From Xestospongia bergquistia (taxonomy: Eukaryota; Porifera; Demospongiae; Haplosclerida; Petrosiidae): a DNA stretch of 64,000 bases. Where the stretch lies: contig OZ014418.1 in the NCBI GenBank assembly GCA_963965975.1, positions 2,012,275 through 2,076,274 of the forward strand. The letters are read 5' to 3'. A program made the position numbers and the translations under genes. Below the pieces are notes generated by a model. It was given only the letters and a program-made list of their open reading frames with translations, was not told where the DNA came from and searched no databases. Shown one piece after another: positions 48,420 to 61,094 of the stretch (within the stretch, counting starts at the first letter, position 1; every line of letters begins with the position of its first letter).

Positions 48420-49166
48420 TATACAATATGTAATACATCACTATTTTAGTGCCATTCCAAGGTTAATCTACAAGACTTACAAATGCGAACTGTATATATC
48501 TTATGACTCTTTCTCTGCAAAGAACACTTCTTTGCTATTGACAGTTTAAAATAGCTAAAGAGAACAAGGGGAGAAGCTGTTAGTAAACAACACTCAAATC
48601 ATTATTAATTTTGTAGTCACATGGTCATATTATTAATCTTAATTAATGATTAATCTTACAATCTTAATTATCTTAATTAATCTTTATTAATTATTAATCT
48701 TACTATTATTATAGGTTTTATTAATTTTTTATAATATTTTATGTATATTTATTTTTGTTCTTTGTCGGTTTATCAGTTTTCATTATATAGAAGTGTCAAC
48801 GAACTCAGCAAACTCAACAAAGTAATACCAGTCATATTTTAAAGAGTAATCTAACAGAATGTTACTTTTCACAGTACAAACATTATTACATCAAAGAGAA
48901 CTCCTTATCTATCAGCATAAAAGAGAGCAGAGTTGCAAAATTTTGTCATATTAGTCTCCTTCGCTTAAAGAAGAAAGAAACCTTGCTGATCATAACTGCG
49001 ACACTAAAAAACTAGAATTCATTTCAATCTTTTACAAATCATGGAAAACAAAGCCAGCCTCCAAGAAAACTCTGCCCAATTGTCTATGAAGAGAGGTAAG
49101 ACCTTGTTAGTTTCTGGGTGTAGTCTTAGGCCAAGGGTGGAGCTGGGCACTTAATTTTGATGTTGC
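48420..49166 (+). pseudogene. Stranded homeobox promoter and exon 1 (L1 end)
   Basis: The promoter region with TAAT-rich block (about 48645-48715) is followed by exon 1 at 49041-49095 (MENKASLQENSAQLSMKRG) with a good GTAAG donor. After 71 bp of intron the sequence switches at 49166/49167 to the ATG2-like fragment, so exons 2 and 3 are absent. A transcript could splice from this exon to the pseudogene exons of L2, but the homeodomain would still carry stops. Confidence 0.8.
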
Positions 49167-49265
49167 AATATATTGATCTTGTTAATATTATTATATTATA
49201 CTATCTTCTCAGATTTTGGTATATATTAACACAACAATCAACATTATTGATTGGTCTTCCATTTC

Positions 49266-50219
49266 TCAGAAGCTTCTTTTTTTTGCTTCTGGAACAAATT
49301 GATTCTTTACTCCACCCAACACATGTTGAGTTGCTTCTGAAGCAAAGATGATAGGACGCACTATGTTACCTGGTAAATGACGCAGGACTCCACCCACAGC
49401 TCCTGTTACACCATACTCTTCATGATCAGTAGCAGCTGCTTGATACAAGTCCCAAGCAGTGTCACCTAAACCCTAAGAAATATTATAATAACATTGAGAG
49501 ATGGTAATGATACAGAATAGTTAGACTGTCCTAAATAGATCATTAATTTTTATGTTATTTGTAATTATGTCACAATAACCACATACTAAACAATATCACA
49601 CTGAACAATGACAATTACGAAAGTCCAATGGGACAGCTGACTTTTGGACAAGGCCCAGTAGGACAGTCCTATCTTTGGTCACACACTTTAATACATAATG
49701 TTTAAGGTTTAGATGTTAGGGATCAGTAGTACAATATGATGATCTCAGACTGTCCCACTGGACTTCAGTAGACAATGAATTTAACATAATGGACTTAAGT
49801 AATTAATTAACTACTCATTATATTAGATCATTTAACTAATTATTATATTAATATGTTAGTAATTACCTTTAACATAATACTAAGACAACAATGTATAACA
49901 AAACCTTACTGTAGTCACAACATTGTAAACATTTACAAAGCCTTCTTTTAAATCAGCTGGTTGGTGTGGCCCACTCTGAGGAACTTGACCATTCGTAATC
50001 TCAGTGGGGTGTAGAGAGGGAAGAAAGAGATATTACAAAGATGCATATACTTTGAAGAACATAACTGGACAGAATATAGTGCCCTGTTAGTTAATTCAAC
50101 TACAACTATGTCAGTAGAACTAGCAAATGAGGTAGTTCCTCTTTGAAGTTCCCAAACAATATATCTGTCTTCTTGATGTTGTTGTACTGGTAACCACAAC
50201 AAATCTACTACACCTTGAA
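49266..50219 (-). pseudogene. ATG2-like C-terminal exons, copy 2
   Basis: Same three exons as copy 1: 50051-50219 (open here: GVVDLLWLPVQQHQEDRYIV, then LQRGTTSFASST), 49910-49975, and 49266-49472 (GVTGAVGGVLRHLPGNIV). In this copy the terminal exon is the broken one: an extra T in a T run changes the end to PEAKKRSF-stop. Copies 1 and 2 thus have different frame errors, acquired after duplication. Confidence 0.75.
49621..49765. mobile_element. MITE-like inverted-repeat element (copy 2)
   Basis: Inverted arms at 49621-49636 and 49750-49765, the same as at 42819-42963. Its position inside the repeat unit is identical, so it was copied with the unit and did not transpose anew. Confidence 0.55.
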
Positions 50220-50388
<169 letters not shown>

Positions 50389-51164
50389 ACTTAAACAATC
50401 AAGCAACCATTAATTGTTATTTATATTAATGATAACATTATATATTTGTCATCAAAGTGAGAGGGAAAGTACCACATAGTAAATACTGTAAACATAATTA
50501 TCAACAATATAGTGAAAGAATGCAATCTATAACTTACACATAGTCTGACAATGTCAAATTAAGTTAACAGCCAATATCTAGAGTGGTTAATATAATAAAG
50601 TGTCAACTATATAAGGATGAGCCCTCATGTTGGGTGTGTTATCATTACTAGCAACATCAAAAGACTTAGATGATGATTACAGCACATATAGGTTAATTTA
50701 TAAATACACTAAATTTCACACCATTGAACAGAAAATAACCTTACCATATACAGGTTTACATACATGTACAACATGTATTATGAGAGATAATACAATATGA
50801 TTATTTAATATAATATACATATTATATTTATTTATATATGCATCTAACTTAAATATTATTCTCTCAGATTCATGACTGACTTGGTCAATATTTAAACAAA
50901 GTGGCAAGACTGATATCTACAATATTGTCATTTAATGTCAATAACTAAAATACTAATCCATTACTTTTACATTACTATCATTTATGTAATACAATAAGGT
51001 GCTATATCCTTACAGGACATATGAACCAGTCAAACACCCCTTAGTAAACTGGGAATGAGAGATGATCACTTGAATTGAAAGTAGTTCAAATTTGACAATT
51101 AGTACATTTATAATTGGTTAGATTATCTATCTGCCTGCATCATTATCCATCCATCATTTCTGCT

Positions 51165-51627
51165 TTTCTCAAACAATACCTGGATGACATGTTAAGGACA
51201 CGGGTTCACCAGAATTTAATGTTCCTCTGGAGTCTGTAGAATGTTGTAATATTACAGGATCACCTTGAATTGAAATTAAACCCATTGCCCACATTCAAAC
51301 TTGGTTTGTATTTAATGGAACATCTTCTCCTGTTGTATCGGCTGTGATTAGTTCTCTTGAAAACTTCAATGTAAGAACACTATTGGCAGAAACAACTGTT
51401 GTATTATTAATATTTTGAGTAGTGTCAAGTATTGGTGTAGATTGACCTGTAGTATGGCTAAAAAATGGCAATAAAATTATGTAATTTTAAAGACCATCCA
51501 GCTATGATTCATGAGCATTCAGACTATTTACCGATCCTCAATAAATGTTGTGCCTCTCATAACTCCTACTATGACAATATTAGTCACTATTAACTGATTT
51601 CATTAAAGACATTATTACTAGTAGCAA
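51165..51627 (-). pseudogene. DOMON exon fragment of gene 1, copy in L2
   Basis: Same as 44310-44772, including the nonsense codon (51295-51297), so the stop was present before L1 and L2 separated. Confidence 0.85.
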
Positions 51628-51704
51628 GAAGAAAGAAAGCGTGGTGATCACAATCGTGAGACTGAAAAGGAAGAGTTCTTAGATTTGATTTATCTTTTAA
51701 GATC

Positions 51705-52475
51705 ATGGAAAACAAAGTCAGCCTGCAAGAAGAAAACACTGCCCAACTGAAGAGAGGTATGACCATGACCTAGTTAGTCTTAGGCCAAGAGTAGGGCTGG
51801 CCCCGTCCATTATTTAATAATTTTTGATGTTGCTTTATTAGGGAGAGGTATGACCTAGTTAGTATCTGGATGTAATGCTTAGGCCAAGGGTGGAGCTAGG
51901 CACTTAATAATTTTGATATTGCTTTATTAGGACTGAAAAGAAAAGTTAAGGAGATGAACAAAGAACCAGATAGCGATAACAAAATTGAAAAGAAAAAAAG
52001 GACCAGGATATGCTATATGAAAGAATAATTACTCCATTTAGAGTCACAATTTGGTGAAAACAACTGCCCTGATATGTTAAAAAGGGAATAAATTGCTGTT
52101 GAGTTAAATATCAAAGAAAAGAACGTACATGTAAGTCTAGATTACACATATATATATATATATCTAAACTAAAGCATGGCAAATATATTTTCTTTTGTTT
52201 TCACACAGAATTGGTTCCAAAATAGACGTGCCAAGAATAGGAAAATTGATGCCCAACATGGTCCACATGTACCTCTTGTTTCTAGCTCAAATACCAGCAG
52301 TTCTGGTAAAGAAAATCTCGGTTTTATCTACACTACCACTAAATTATCTGAACCTCCATACATCCCATTGAAGTGTTTCACATCACAGCCAATCACAGCC
52401 ACTAGAACTTTCCCATTAACCACCACACCTACTGATCGTCCAGTCTTACCTTCGTTTGATCAACTTTTCTATTAG
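51705..52475 (+). pseudogene. Homeobox pseudogene H2
   Basis: Exon 1 51705-51756, exon 2 51931-52130 with nonsense codons at 52026-52028 and 52089-52091 (the same two as H1), exon 3 52209-52475. Exon 3 retains the AATCACAGCC stretch lost in H1, so its frame runs to QLFY-stop, where the intact genes continue for about 40 to 60 residues. Helix 3 reads NWFQNRRAKNRK. The homeodomain cannot be made because of the stops in exon 2. Confidence 0.9.
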
Positions 52476-52681
52476 CCAAACTACTTACCTCCTATCGAAG
52501 ATACAACTAATTAACTAATTTACCTATTAATAATATTAGAATTCAAATTATTTTTTACTTATTATTGTGGATTACAAAGTTAAAAGCACAACATGTTAAG
52601 ACAATATATACAATATTTTGATTTTATTATATTATACTATCTTCTCAGATTTTTGTATATATTAACACAACAATATCAACA

Positions 52682-54223
52682 TTATTGATTAGTCTTCCAT
52701 TTCTCAGAAGCTTCTTTCTTTGCTTCTGGAACAAATTGATTCTTTACTCCACCCAACACATGTCCAGTTGCTTCTGAAGCGAACATGATAGGATGCACTA
52801 TGTTACCTGGTAAATGAAACAGCACTCCACCCACAGCTCCCAAAATGATACGTCCATCTTCTTGATATTGTCTACTACACCTTGAACTGAGAGAATGACA
52901 GATGATAGAGTTCATCATATTACTTTCTCATACATAATTGGGTGACATGATACAAGAGACCAACTCCTTGAAGTATGCGTGGCACCTGATAAGTTTTAAT
53001 ATCCTGTAACCACTCCGCAACAACTTGATCCAGTAATTGGTTCAATCATAATATCATGAGGCAAAGAACAAAATGAGTACCTTCATCATTAGCTATTGTT
53101 AATATTGTACATACAATAATGGCTACTAACTGACCCTTGTTTATATGTAATAGCTTTCAATGTAATCTCAGAGTTATCCAAGTGACTCAATCCTAGGAGT
53201 ATCCCTGCTAGAGTGCCCTTTCATGTGAAGATCACATGACATACGTTAAATTGATGTATAAAACTAACCACTTGTTCAGAGTATAATCTCTTAGCTTCAT
53301 AGTCTATGTGTATTGGTACATCAGGATAGAAGACAAATGATTTGATGAAAATAACTGCTGGAGTATTAACTTGATCTTTTTGTGAGCTTTAGGTTCTAAC
53401 AGTGACATGATGTAATTGATTGATGTTCTCTGTTGATGAATTTGTTGCTCCTGTTGTTATAAATTAATATTAAGATAATATGATGTGTATAATTTACTTA
53501 CCTTCTTGTTTGGAAGAGGATTGAGAGGATGGTATTAGTTGTTGAAAGAATTCATAGAGAAAGAAAAAGTGTCCTATGACAGAAAGAAAGATTAGAGAGA
53601 ATGATTACAGATAATGATTACAGCACATAACATAGTTAATTTATAATGATATTATAGTCATTGATTTATAGCATATAACATTTGATTTATATAAGTACAT
53701 ACATAGTTAATTTATATTGCTAGCGGATAAGGACTATGCTGACCAAATGAATCTCTCTAAAAGGGATACTCTGAATTAATAAAACTACATACACTCAAGT
53801 TTAATCCCATGCTAACATCAAGTTAGTACTATTAACTTCCATATTGAAGACACTTCTATAACTAGGACAGTTTCTAAAGATATAAGCTGTCCACTATAAA
53901 TATAATCCTTATTACTCATTGTATAGAATCTAGTATTGTTTTTTGGTATTACATGATGGTTTTGTAGTAATGAAGACCAATCTACAAACATTGAATTATA
54001 TTATATATTAGTAGGCGACTTTCTTCTCAACTTTGCAGTCCAGTATGGCACTCAAAGGTGTCAATATTTTAATAAAATATTTCACTTTTTATGATTTTAT
54101 GATGTACATAGTTGAGTAAAGTGTTAAATATATTAAAATTCACACCATTGAACAGAAAATAACATTACCATATACAGGTACACATACATGTACAACATGT
54201 ATTATGAGAGATAGATAATTGAA

Positions 54224-54276
<53 letters not shown>

Positions 54277-54354
54277 TTGTGGTATAGGAGATATCATATG
54301 AGAGTTAGTGTCTTCTACTCTCTCAGGTTGTGTTAACAAAACTTTGAGAGAAAA
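52682..54354 (-). pseudogene. ATG2-like fragments, L2
   Basis: Counterpart of 45818-47484: the fusion fragment at 52682-52918 and upstream exon pieces to about 54354. Here the exon near 53215 reads GTLAGILLGLSHLD; L1 has GILAG. The Thr form agrees with ATG2 proteins, so L2 keeps the ancestral base. A TA repeat lies at about 54228-54271. Confidence 0.65.
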
Positions 54355-54699
54355 CTAAATGAGAAAATGGACAATGATTGTTATTTCATAATTCAATTAA
54401 TATCTAGCCATATAGGAGAAGAGTTAATACTAACACGAGTTCATTATGTGTAAAACTACATTTTGTTATATAATACTCTTATTTAATTTTGTCTTACTAT
54501 GTAAATTGCTGGTATTGTTTTTCACAAAAAATGAACAAGAATAAAATTTACCAAGTGGTACTCATTACAGAAAGTTAAACTCAATCAAAAATGAAATTGC
54601 TTTAGTACTAACTGACCTAGCATATGGTATTACTACTTAGTCTATATTAAATGTTTAATCGAAAAATAAAAAATTCTTTATAGCTACAGAGATCTAGTT

Positions 54700-55181
54700 G
54701 ACTTACTATCACATAGACTAGGAGGCTCATCTAGTTGAATAGCCATCACAAGTACTTGTAAAAGCAAAACATCTCCCATTATCTTGACACATGGGACTTC
54801 TACAATTTGAAGGGCCACATATTACTCTTGGTACTTACTCTTACTACTGGTAAACAAGACAGCTATAGTTTACAATTTTATACATAGTGTCTTTAACATA
54901 CTACAATAGTGATATCAATGACTATGAAGTATTTTTTTGTTATATCATAACTTACATTGATTGGTTAGTTTTAATTGTCGACATATAACAGCAGCATCAT
55001 TGCTGTCCCATCCTTGTCTGCATACACCCACATAATGACTACCATTACATATTTCAACTGCTCCAGTATTATCGTTAGGACCATTCACTAGTCGGACATC
55101 TCCCACAGAACAGAGTGGCTGTTGAACTAATAGAATACAAAGGTTGACAGTAACCATAATGGTGTTATAAATCTTCCACAT
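54700..55181 (-). pseudogene. LDLa and SRCR exon fragments of gene 1, L2
   Basis: LDLa fragment about 54708-54860 (deleted and frameshifted) and SRCR half 54956-55126 (open). Near-identical to 47830-48311. The open SRCR half lacks its second half, so a complete SRCR domain cannot be made from this unit. Confidence 0.85.
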
Positions 55182-55319
55182 GGTATATTTACTAAATAGT
55201 TTAGTATTTTATGATTTAACATTTAATATAACATGTTAAAGTTATAATAATGAACTCCAACCAATTACTAAGTTAGCTACCCACCCACATATACAATATG
55301 TAATACATCACTATTTTAG

Positions 55320-55910
55320 TGCCATTCCAAGGTTAATCTACAAGACTTACAAATGCGAACTGTATATATCTTATGACTCTTTCTCTGCAAAGAACACTTC
55401 TTTGCTATTGACAGTTTAAAATAGCTAAAGAGAACAAGGGGAGAAGCTGTTAGTAAACAACACTCAAATCATTATTAATTTTGTAGTCACATGGTCATAT
55501 TATTAATCTTAATTAATGATTAATCTTACAATCTTAATTATCTTAATTAATCTTTATTAATTATTAATCTTACTATTATTATAGGTTTTATTAATTTTTT
55601 ATAATATTTTATGTATATTTATTTTTGTTCTTTGTCGGTTTATCAGTTTTCATTATATAGAAGTGTCAACGAACTCAGCAAACTCAACAAAGTAATACCA
55701 GTCATATTTTAAAGAGTAATCTAACAGAATGTTACTTTTCACAGTACAAACATTATTACATCAAAGAGAACTCCTTATCTATCAGCATAAAAGAGAGCAG
55801 AGTTGCAAAATTTTGTCATATTAGTCTGCTTCGCTTAAAGAAGAAAGAAACCTTGCTGATCATAACTGCGACACTAAAAAACTAGAATTCATTTCAATCT
55901 TTTACAAATC
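55320..55910 (+). promoter_or_regulatory. Upstream region of homeobox gene H3
   Basis: Contains the gene 1 start remnant (about 55310-55335, minus), the TAAT/ATTA-dense block (55498-55580) and a TATA-like CATAAAAG at about 55786-55793, some 120 bp before the ATG at 55911. Nearly the same sequence precedes H4 (about 59415-60009) and the copy cut by the right edge (about 63530-64000). The TATA-like call is weak in such AT-rich DNA. Confidence 0.4.
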
Positions 55911-56746
55911 ATGGAAAACCAAGCCAGCCTCCAAGAAAACTCTGCCCAATTGTCTATGAAGAGAGGTAAGACCTTGTTAGTTTCTGGGTGTAGTCTTAGG
56001 CCAAGGGTGGAGCTGGGCACTTAATTTTGATGTTGCTTTATTTAGGACTGAAAAGAAAAGCCGAGGAGATGAACAAAGAACCAGATAACAAAATCGAACA
56101 GAAACAAAGGACCAGGATACACTTTACGAATGAACAATTACTCCATTTAGAGTTAGAATTTGATAAAAATAATTACCCTGATATATTTGAAAAAGAAGAC
56201 CTTGCTACAAAGTTAAATGTCAAAGCAAAGAACGTACATGTAAGTCTAGATTACATACATATATATATATATATATAACTAAACTAAAGCATGGCAAATA
56301 TATTGTCTTTTGTTTTCACACAGGATTGGTTCCAAAATAGACGTGCCAAGAAAAGGAAAACGGATGGCCAACATGTACCTCTTATTTCTAGCTCAAATAC
56401 CAGCAGTTCTGGTAAAGAAAATCTCGGTTTTAACTACACTACCACTAAATTATCTGAACCTCCATACATCCCATTGAAGTGTTTCACATCACAGCCAATC
56501 ACAGCCACTAGAACGTTCCCATTAACAACCACACCTACTGATTATCCAGTCTTACCTTCGTTTGATCAACTTTTCTACAGTTCACTTCCTAACAGCTATT
56601 CATACTCAGCTCCGATCAAAACCACTAGACCTCTGCCAATAACCACAACACCAACTCTTCGTACTGTTTTGCCTCCATTTAATCAATTATTCTCATGTCC
56701 AATCTACACTTTACCTCCCACTGGAGATACCACTAGAATACGATGA
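55911..56746 (+). CDS. Homeobox gene H3, PRD-like homeodomain protein
   Basis: Three exons: 55911-55965, 56046-56239 and 56324-56746 (stop TGA), 223 residues. Introns of 80 and 84 bp have GT-AG ends. Residues about 17-40 are basic (KRGLKRK, a likely nuclear signal). The homeodomain follows (RTRIHFTNEQLLHLELEF, YPDIFEKEDLATKLNV, NVHDWFQNRRAKKRK), with W48, F49, N51 and R53 present and Gln at position 50. The intron falls between homeodomain residues 46 and 47, a position used in many PRD-class genes. Residue 47 is Asp, which is unusual. The Pro/Thr-rich C-terminus has a duplicated motif (TTTPT...VLP.F.QLF). The YPD and QNRRAK features suggest PRD-like; exact class is uncertain. Role: DNA-binding transcription factor. 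Confidence 0.88.
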
Positions 56747-56969
56747 TGAACCAAATTATTGTATTTAACTTTATTAATTTATTTACATATTAATAATGTT
56801 TTACTTCAAATTATTTTTCCACTTAATCTTCTATTTACAAAGTTAAAAGCACAACAAGTTAAGACAATGTATACAACACAATATATTAATATTATTATTA
56901 TTATTATTACATTATACTGTCTTCTCAGATTTTTGCATATATTAACACAACAATGATATAAACATTATT

Positions 56970-57753
56970 GATTGGTCTTTCTTTGCTTCTTCTGGAACAA
57001 ATTGATTGGCTTCTGAACCAAAGATGATAGATGCACTGTGTTACCTGGTAAATGACGCAGGACTCCGCCCACAGCTCCTGTTATACCATACTCTTCATGA
57101 TCAGTAGCAGCTGCAAGTCCCAAGCAGTGTCACCTAAACCCTAAGAAATATTATAATAACATTGAGAGATGGTAATGATACAGAATAGTTAGACTATCCT
57201 AAATAGATCATTAATTTTTATGTTATAAACTATGCCACAATAACCACATACTAAACAATATCACACTGAACAATGACAATTACGAAAGTCCAATGGGACA
57301 GCTGACTTTTGGACAAGGCCCAGTAGGACAGTCCTATCTTTGGTCACACACTTTAATACATAATGTTTAGGGTTTAGATGTTAGGGATCAGTAGTATAAT
57401 ATGATGATCTCAGACTGTCCCACTGGACTTCAGTAGACAATGAATTTAATATAATGGACTTAAGTAATTAATTAACTACTCGTTACATTAGATCATTTAA
57501 CTAATTATTATATTAATATGTTAGTAATTAAATACTAAGACAACATTGTATAACAAAACCTTACTGTAGTCACAACATTGTAAGCATTTACAAAGCCTTA
57601 ATCTCAGAGTTATCCAAATGACTTGATCATGTGAAGATCACATGACATATGTTAAATTGATGTAAAAAACTAACCATGTATAGCTTCTTGCTTGGAAGAG
57701 GATTGAGAGGATGGTATTAGTTGTTGAAAGAATTCATATAAAGAGAAAAAGTG

Positions 57754-57795
<42 letters not shown>

Positions 57796-58435
57796 TTAAC
57801 TTAAACAATTAAAAAAGCACATACATAGTTAATTTCTATTGCTAGTGGCTAAGGACTATGCTGACCAAATGAATCTCTCTAAAAGGGATACTCTGAATTA
57901 ATAAAACTACATGCAGTCAAGTTTAATCCCATGCTAACATCTAGTTAGTAAGTACTATTAACTTCCATATTGAAGACACCTCTATAACTAGGACAGTTTC
58001 TAAAGATATAAGCTGTCCATTATAGATATAATCATTACTACTCATTGTATAGAATCTACTATTGTTTTTTGGTATTACATGATGGTTTTGTAGTAATGAA
58101 GACCAATCTACAAACATTGAATTATATTATATATTAGTAGGTGACTTTCTTCTCAACTTTGCAGTCCAGTATGGCACTCAAAGGTGTCAATATTTTAATA
58201 AAATATTTCACTTTTTATGATTTTATGATGTACATAGTTGAGTAAAGTGTTAAATATATTAAAATTCACACCATTGAACAGAAAATAACATTACCATATA
58301 AAGGTACACATATATGTACAACATGTATTATGAGAGATAGATAATTGAATGAAATATATATATATATAAACCTTGTGGTATATGAGATACCATATGAGAG
58401 TTAGTGTCTTCTACTCTCTCAGGTTGAGTTAACAA
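56970..58435 (-). pseudogene. ATG2-like remnants, S1
   Basis: Strongly eroded copies: the terminal exon near 56975-57142 (pieces of VGGVLRHLPG and the GLGDTAW start), the internal exon near 57545-57600, fragments of the DNSEIT and Phe-rich exons near 57600-57760 joined by deletions, and the QPERVEDTNS exon near 58375-58435. No usable frame remains. A GA repeat at about 57760-57792 and the MITE-like element (57286-57430) lie within. Confidence 0.6.
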
Positions 58436-58794
58436 AACTTTGAGAGAAAACTAAATGAGAAAATGGACAGTGATTGTTATTTCATAATTCAATTAATATC
58501 TAGCCATATAGGAGAAGAGTTAATACTAACACAAGTTCATTATGTGTAAAACTACATTTTGTTATATAATACTCTTATTTAATTTTGTCTTACTATGTAA
58601 ATTGCTGGTATTGTTTTTCACAAAAAATGAACAAGAATAAAATTTACCAAGTGATACTCATTACAGAAAGTTAAACTCAATGAAAAATGAAAATACTTTA
58701 GTACTAACTGACCTAGCATATTGTATTACTACTTAGTCTATATTAAATGTTTAATCGAAAAATGAAAAATACTTTATAGCTACAGAGATCTAGT

Positions 58795-59278
58795 TGACTT
58801 ACAATCACACAGACTAGGAGGCTCATCTAGTTGAATAGCCATCACAAGTACTTGTAAAAGCAAAACATCTCCCATTATCTTGACACATGGGACTTCTACA
58901 ATTTGAAGGGCCACGTATTACTCTTGGTACTTACTCTTACTACTGGTAAACAAGACTGCTATAGTTTACAATTTTATACATAGTGTCTTTAACATACTAC
59001 AATAGTGATATCAATGACTATGAATTATTTCATTGTTATAATCATAACTTACATTGATTGGTTAGTTTTAATTGTCGACATATAACAGCAGCATCATTGC
59101 TGTCCCATCCTTGTCTGCATACACCCACGTAATGACTACCATTACATATTTCAACTGCTCCAGTATTATCGTTAGGACCATTCACTAGTCGGACATCTCC
59201 CACAGAACAGAGTGGCTGTTGAACTAATAGAATACAAAGGTTGACAGTAACCATAATGGTGTTATAAATCTTCCACAT
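58795..59278 (-). pseudogene. LDLa and SRCR exon fragments of gene 1, S1
   Basis: LDLa fragment about 58801-58950 with the same deletions as in the long units; SRCR half 59053-59223 open with intact splice sites. The shared deletions show all four array copies derive from one captured, already damaged segment. Confidence 0.85.
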
Positions 59279-59414
59279 GGTATATTTACTAAATAGTTTA
59301 ATATTTTATGATTTAACATTTAATATAATAACATGTTGAAGTTATATAATGAACTCCAACCAATTACTAAGTTAGCTACCCACCCACATATACAATATGT
59401 AATACATCACTATT

Positions 59415-60009
59415 TTAGTGCCATTCCAAGGTTAATCTACAAGACTTACAAATGCGAACTGTATATATCTTATGGCTCTTTCTCTGCAAAGAACACTTCT
59501 TTGCTATTGACAGTTTAAAATAGCTAAAGAGAACAAGGGGAGAAGCTGTTAGTAAACAACACTCAAATCATTATTAATTTTGTAGTCACATGGTCATATT
59601 ATTAATCTTAATTAATTATTAATCTTACAATCTTAATTATCTTAATTAATCTTTATTAATTATTAATCTTACTATTATTATAGGTTTTATTAATTTTTTA
59701 TAATATTTTATGTATATTTATTTTTGTTCTTTGTCGGTTTATCAGTTTTCATTATATAGAAGTGTCAACGAACTCAGCAAACTCAACAAAGTAATACCAG
59801 TCATATTTTAAAGATTAATCTAACAGAATGTTACTTTTCACAGTACAAACATTATTACATCAAAGAGAACTCCTTATCTATCAGCATAAAAGAGAGCAGA
59901 GTTGCAAAATTTTGTCATATTAGTCTGCTTCGCTTAAAGAAGAAAGAAACCTTGCTGATCATAACTGCGACACTAAAAAACTAGAATTCATTTCAATCTT
60001 TTACAAATC
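59415..60009 (+). promoter_or_regulatory. Upstream region of homeobox gene H4
   Basis: Counterpart of the H3 upstream region, with the TAAT/ATTA block at about 59598-59680 and the TATA-like CATAAAAG at about 59885-59892. Only a few substitutions separate it from the H3 copy, so both genes should be expressed alike. Confidence 0.4.
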
Positions 60010-60803
60010 ATGGAAAACCAAGCCAGCCTCCAAGAAAACTCTGCCCAATTGTCTATGAAGAGAGGTAAGACCTTGTTAGTTTCTGGGTGTAGTCTTAGGC
60101 CAAGGGTGGAGCTGGGCACTTAATTTTGATGTGGCTTTATTTAGGACTGAAAAGAAAAGCCGAGGAGATGAACAAAGAACCAGATAACAAAATCGAACAG
60201 AAACAAAGGACCAGGATACAATTTACGAAAGAACAATTACTCCATTTAGAGTTAGAATTTGATAAAAATAACTATCCTGATACACTTCAAAAAGAAGACC
60301 TTGCTTCCAAGTTAAATGTCAAAGAAAAGAACGTACATGTAAGTCTAGATTGCATATATATATATATAACTAAACTAAACTAAAGCATGGCAAATATATT
60401 TTCTTTTGTTTTCACACAGGATTGGTTCCAAAATAGACGTGCCAAGAAAAGGAAAACGGATGGCCAACATGTACCTCTTATTTCAAGCTCAAATACCAGC
60501 AGTTCTGGTAAAGAAAATCTCGGTTTTAACTACACTACCACTAAATTATCTGAACCTCCATACATCCCATTGAAGTGTTTCACATCACAGCCAATCACAG
60601 CCACTAGAACTTTCCCATTAACCACCACACCTACTGATCATCCAGTCTTACCTTCGTTTGATCAACTTTTCTACAGTTCACTTCCTAACAGCTATTCATA
60701 CTCAGCTCCGATCAAAACCACTAGACCTCTGCCATTAACCACAACACCAACTCTTCGTACTGTTTTGCCTCCATTTAATCAATTATTCTCATGTCCAATC
60801 TAA
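60010..60803 (+). CDS. Homeobox gene H4, PRD-like homeodomain protein
   Basis: Exons 60010-60064, 60145-60338 and 60420-60803 (stop TAA), 210 residues. Exon lengths and phases of the first two exons equal those of H3. The homeodomain differs from H3 at several positions in helices 1-2 (RTRIQFTKEQLL, YPDTLQKEDLASKLNVKEK) but helix 3 is the same (HDWFQNRRAKKRK). The stop arises from TAC to TAA after SCPI, cutting 13 residues off the H3-type end, with the duplicated C-terminal motif still complete. Intact and probably functional. Neighbours: H3 upstream in the same orientation, gene 1 fragments on the other strand between them. Confidence 0.88.
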
Positions 60804-61094
60804 ACTTTACCTCCCACTGGAGATACCACTAGAATACGATGATGAACCAAATAATATTAAATTGGAATCTACTATTTATTGTATTTAACTTTATTAATTT
60901 ATTTACATATTAATAATGTTTTACTTCAAATTATTTTTCCACTTAATCTTCTATTTACAAAGTTAAAAGCACAACAAGTTAAGACAATGTATACAACACA
61001 ATATATTAATATTATTATTATTATTATTACATTATACTGTCTTCTCAGATTTTTGCATATATTAACACAACAATGATATAAACATTATTGATTG

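Larger units (their letters stand above)
55911..60009. repeat. Short tandem unit S1 (ATG to ATG)
   Basis: About 4.1 kb: homeobox gene H3 (plus), ATG2-like remnants (minus), LDLa and SRCR fragments of gene 1 (minus), promoter region of the next homeobox gene. It lacks the DOMON fragment, long GA repeat and homeobox pseudogene of the long units. Period to the next unit is 4,097-4,108 bp by the positions of the SRCR fragments (54945, 59042, 63150). Confidence 0.9.
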
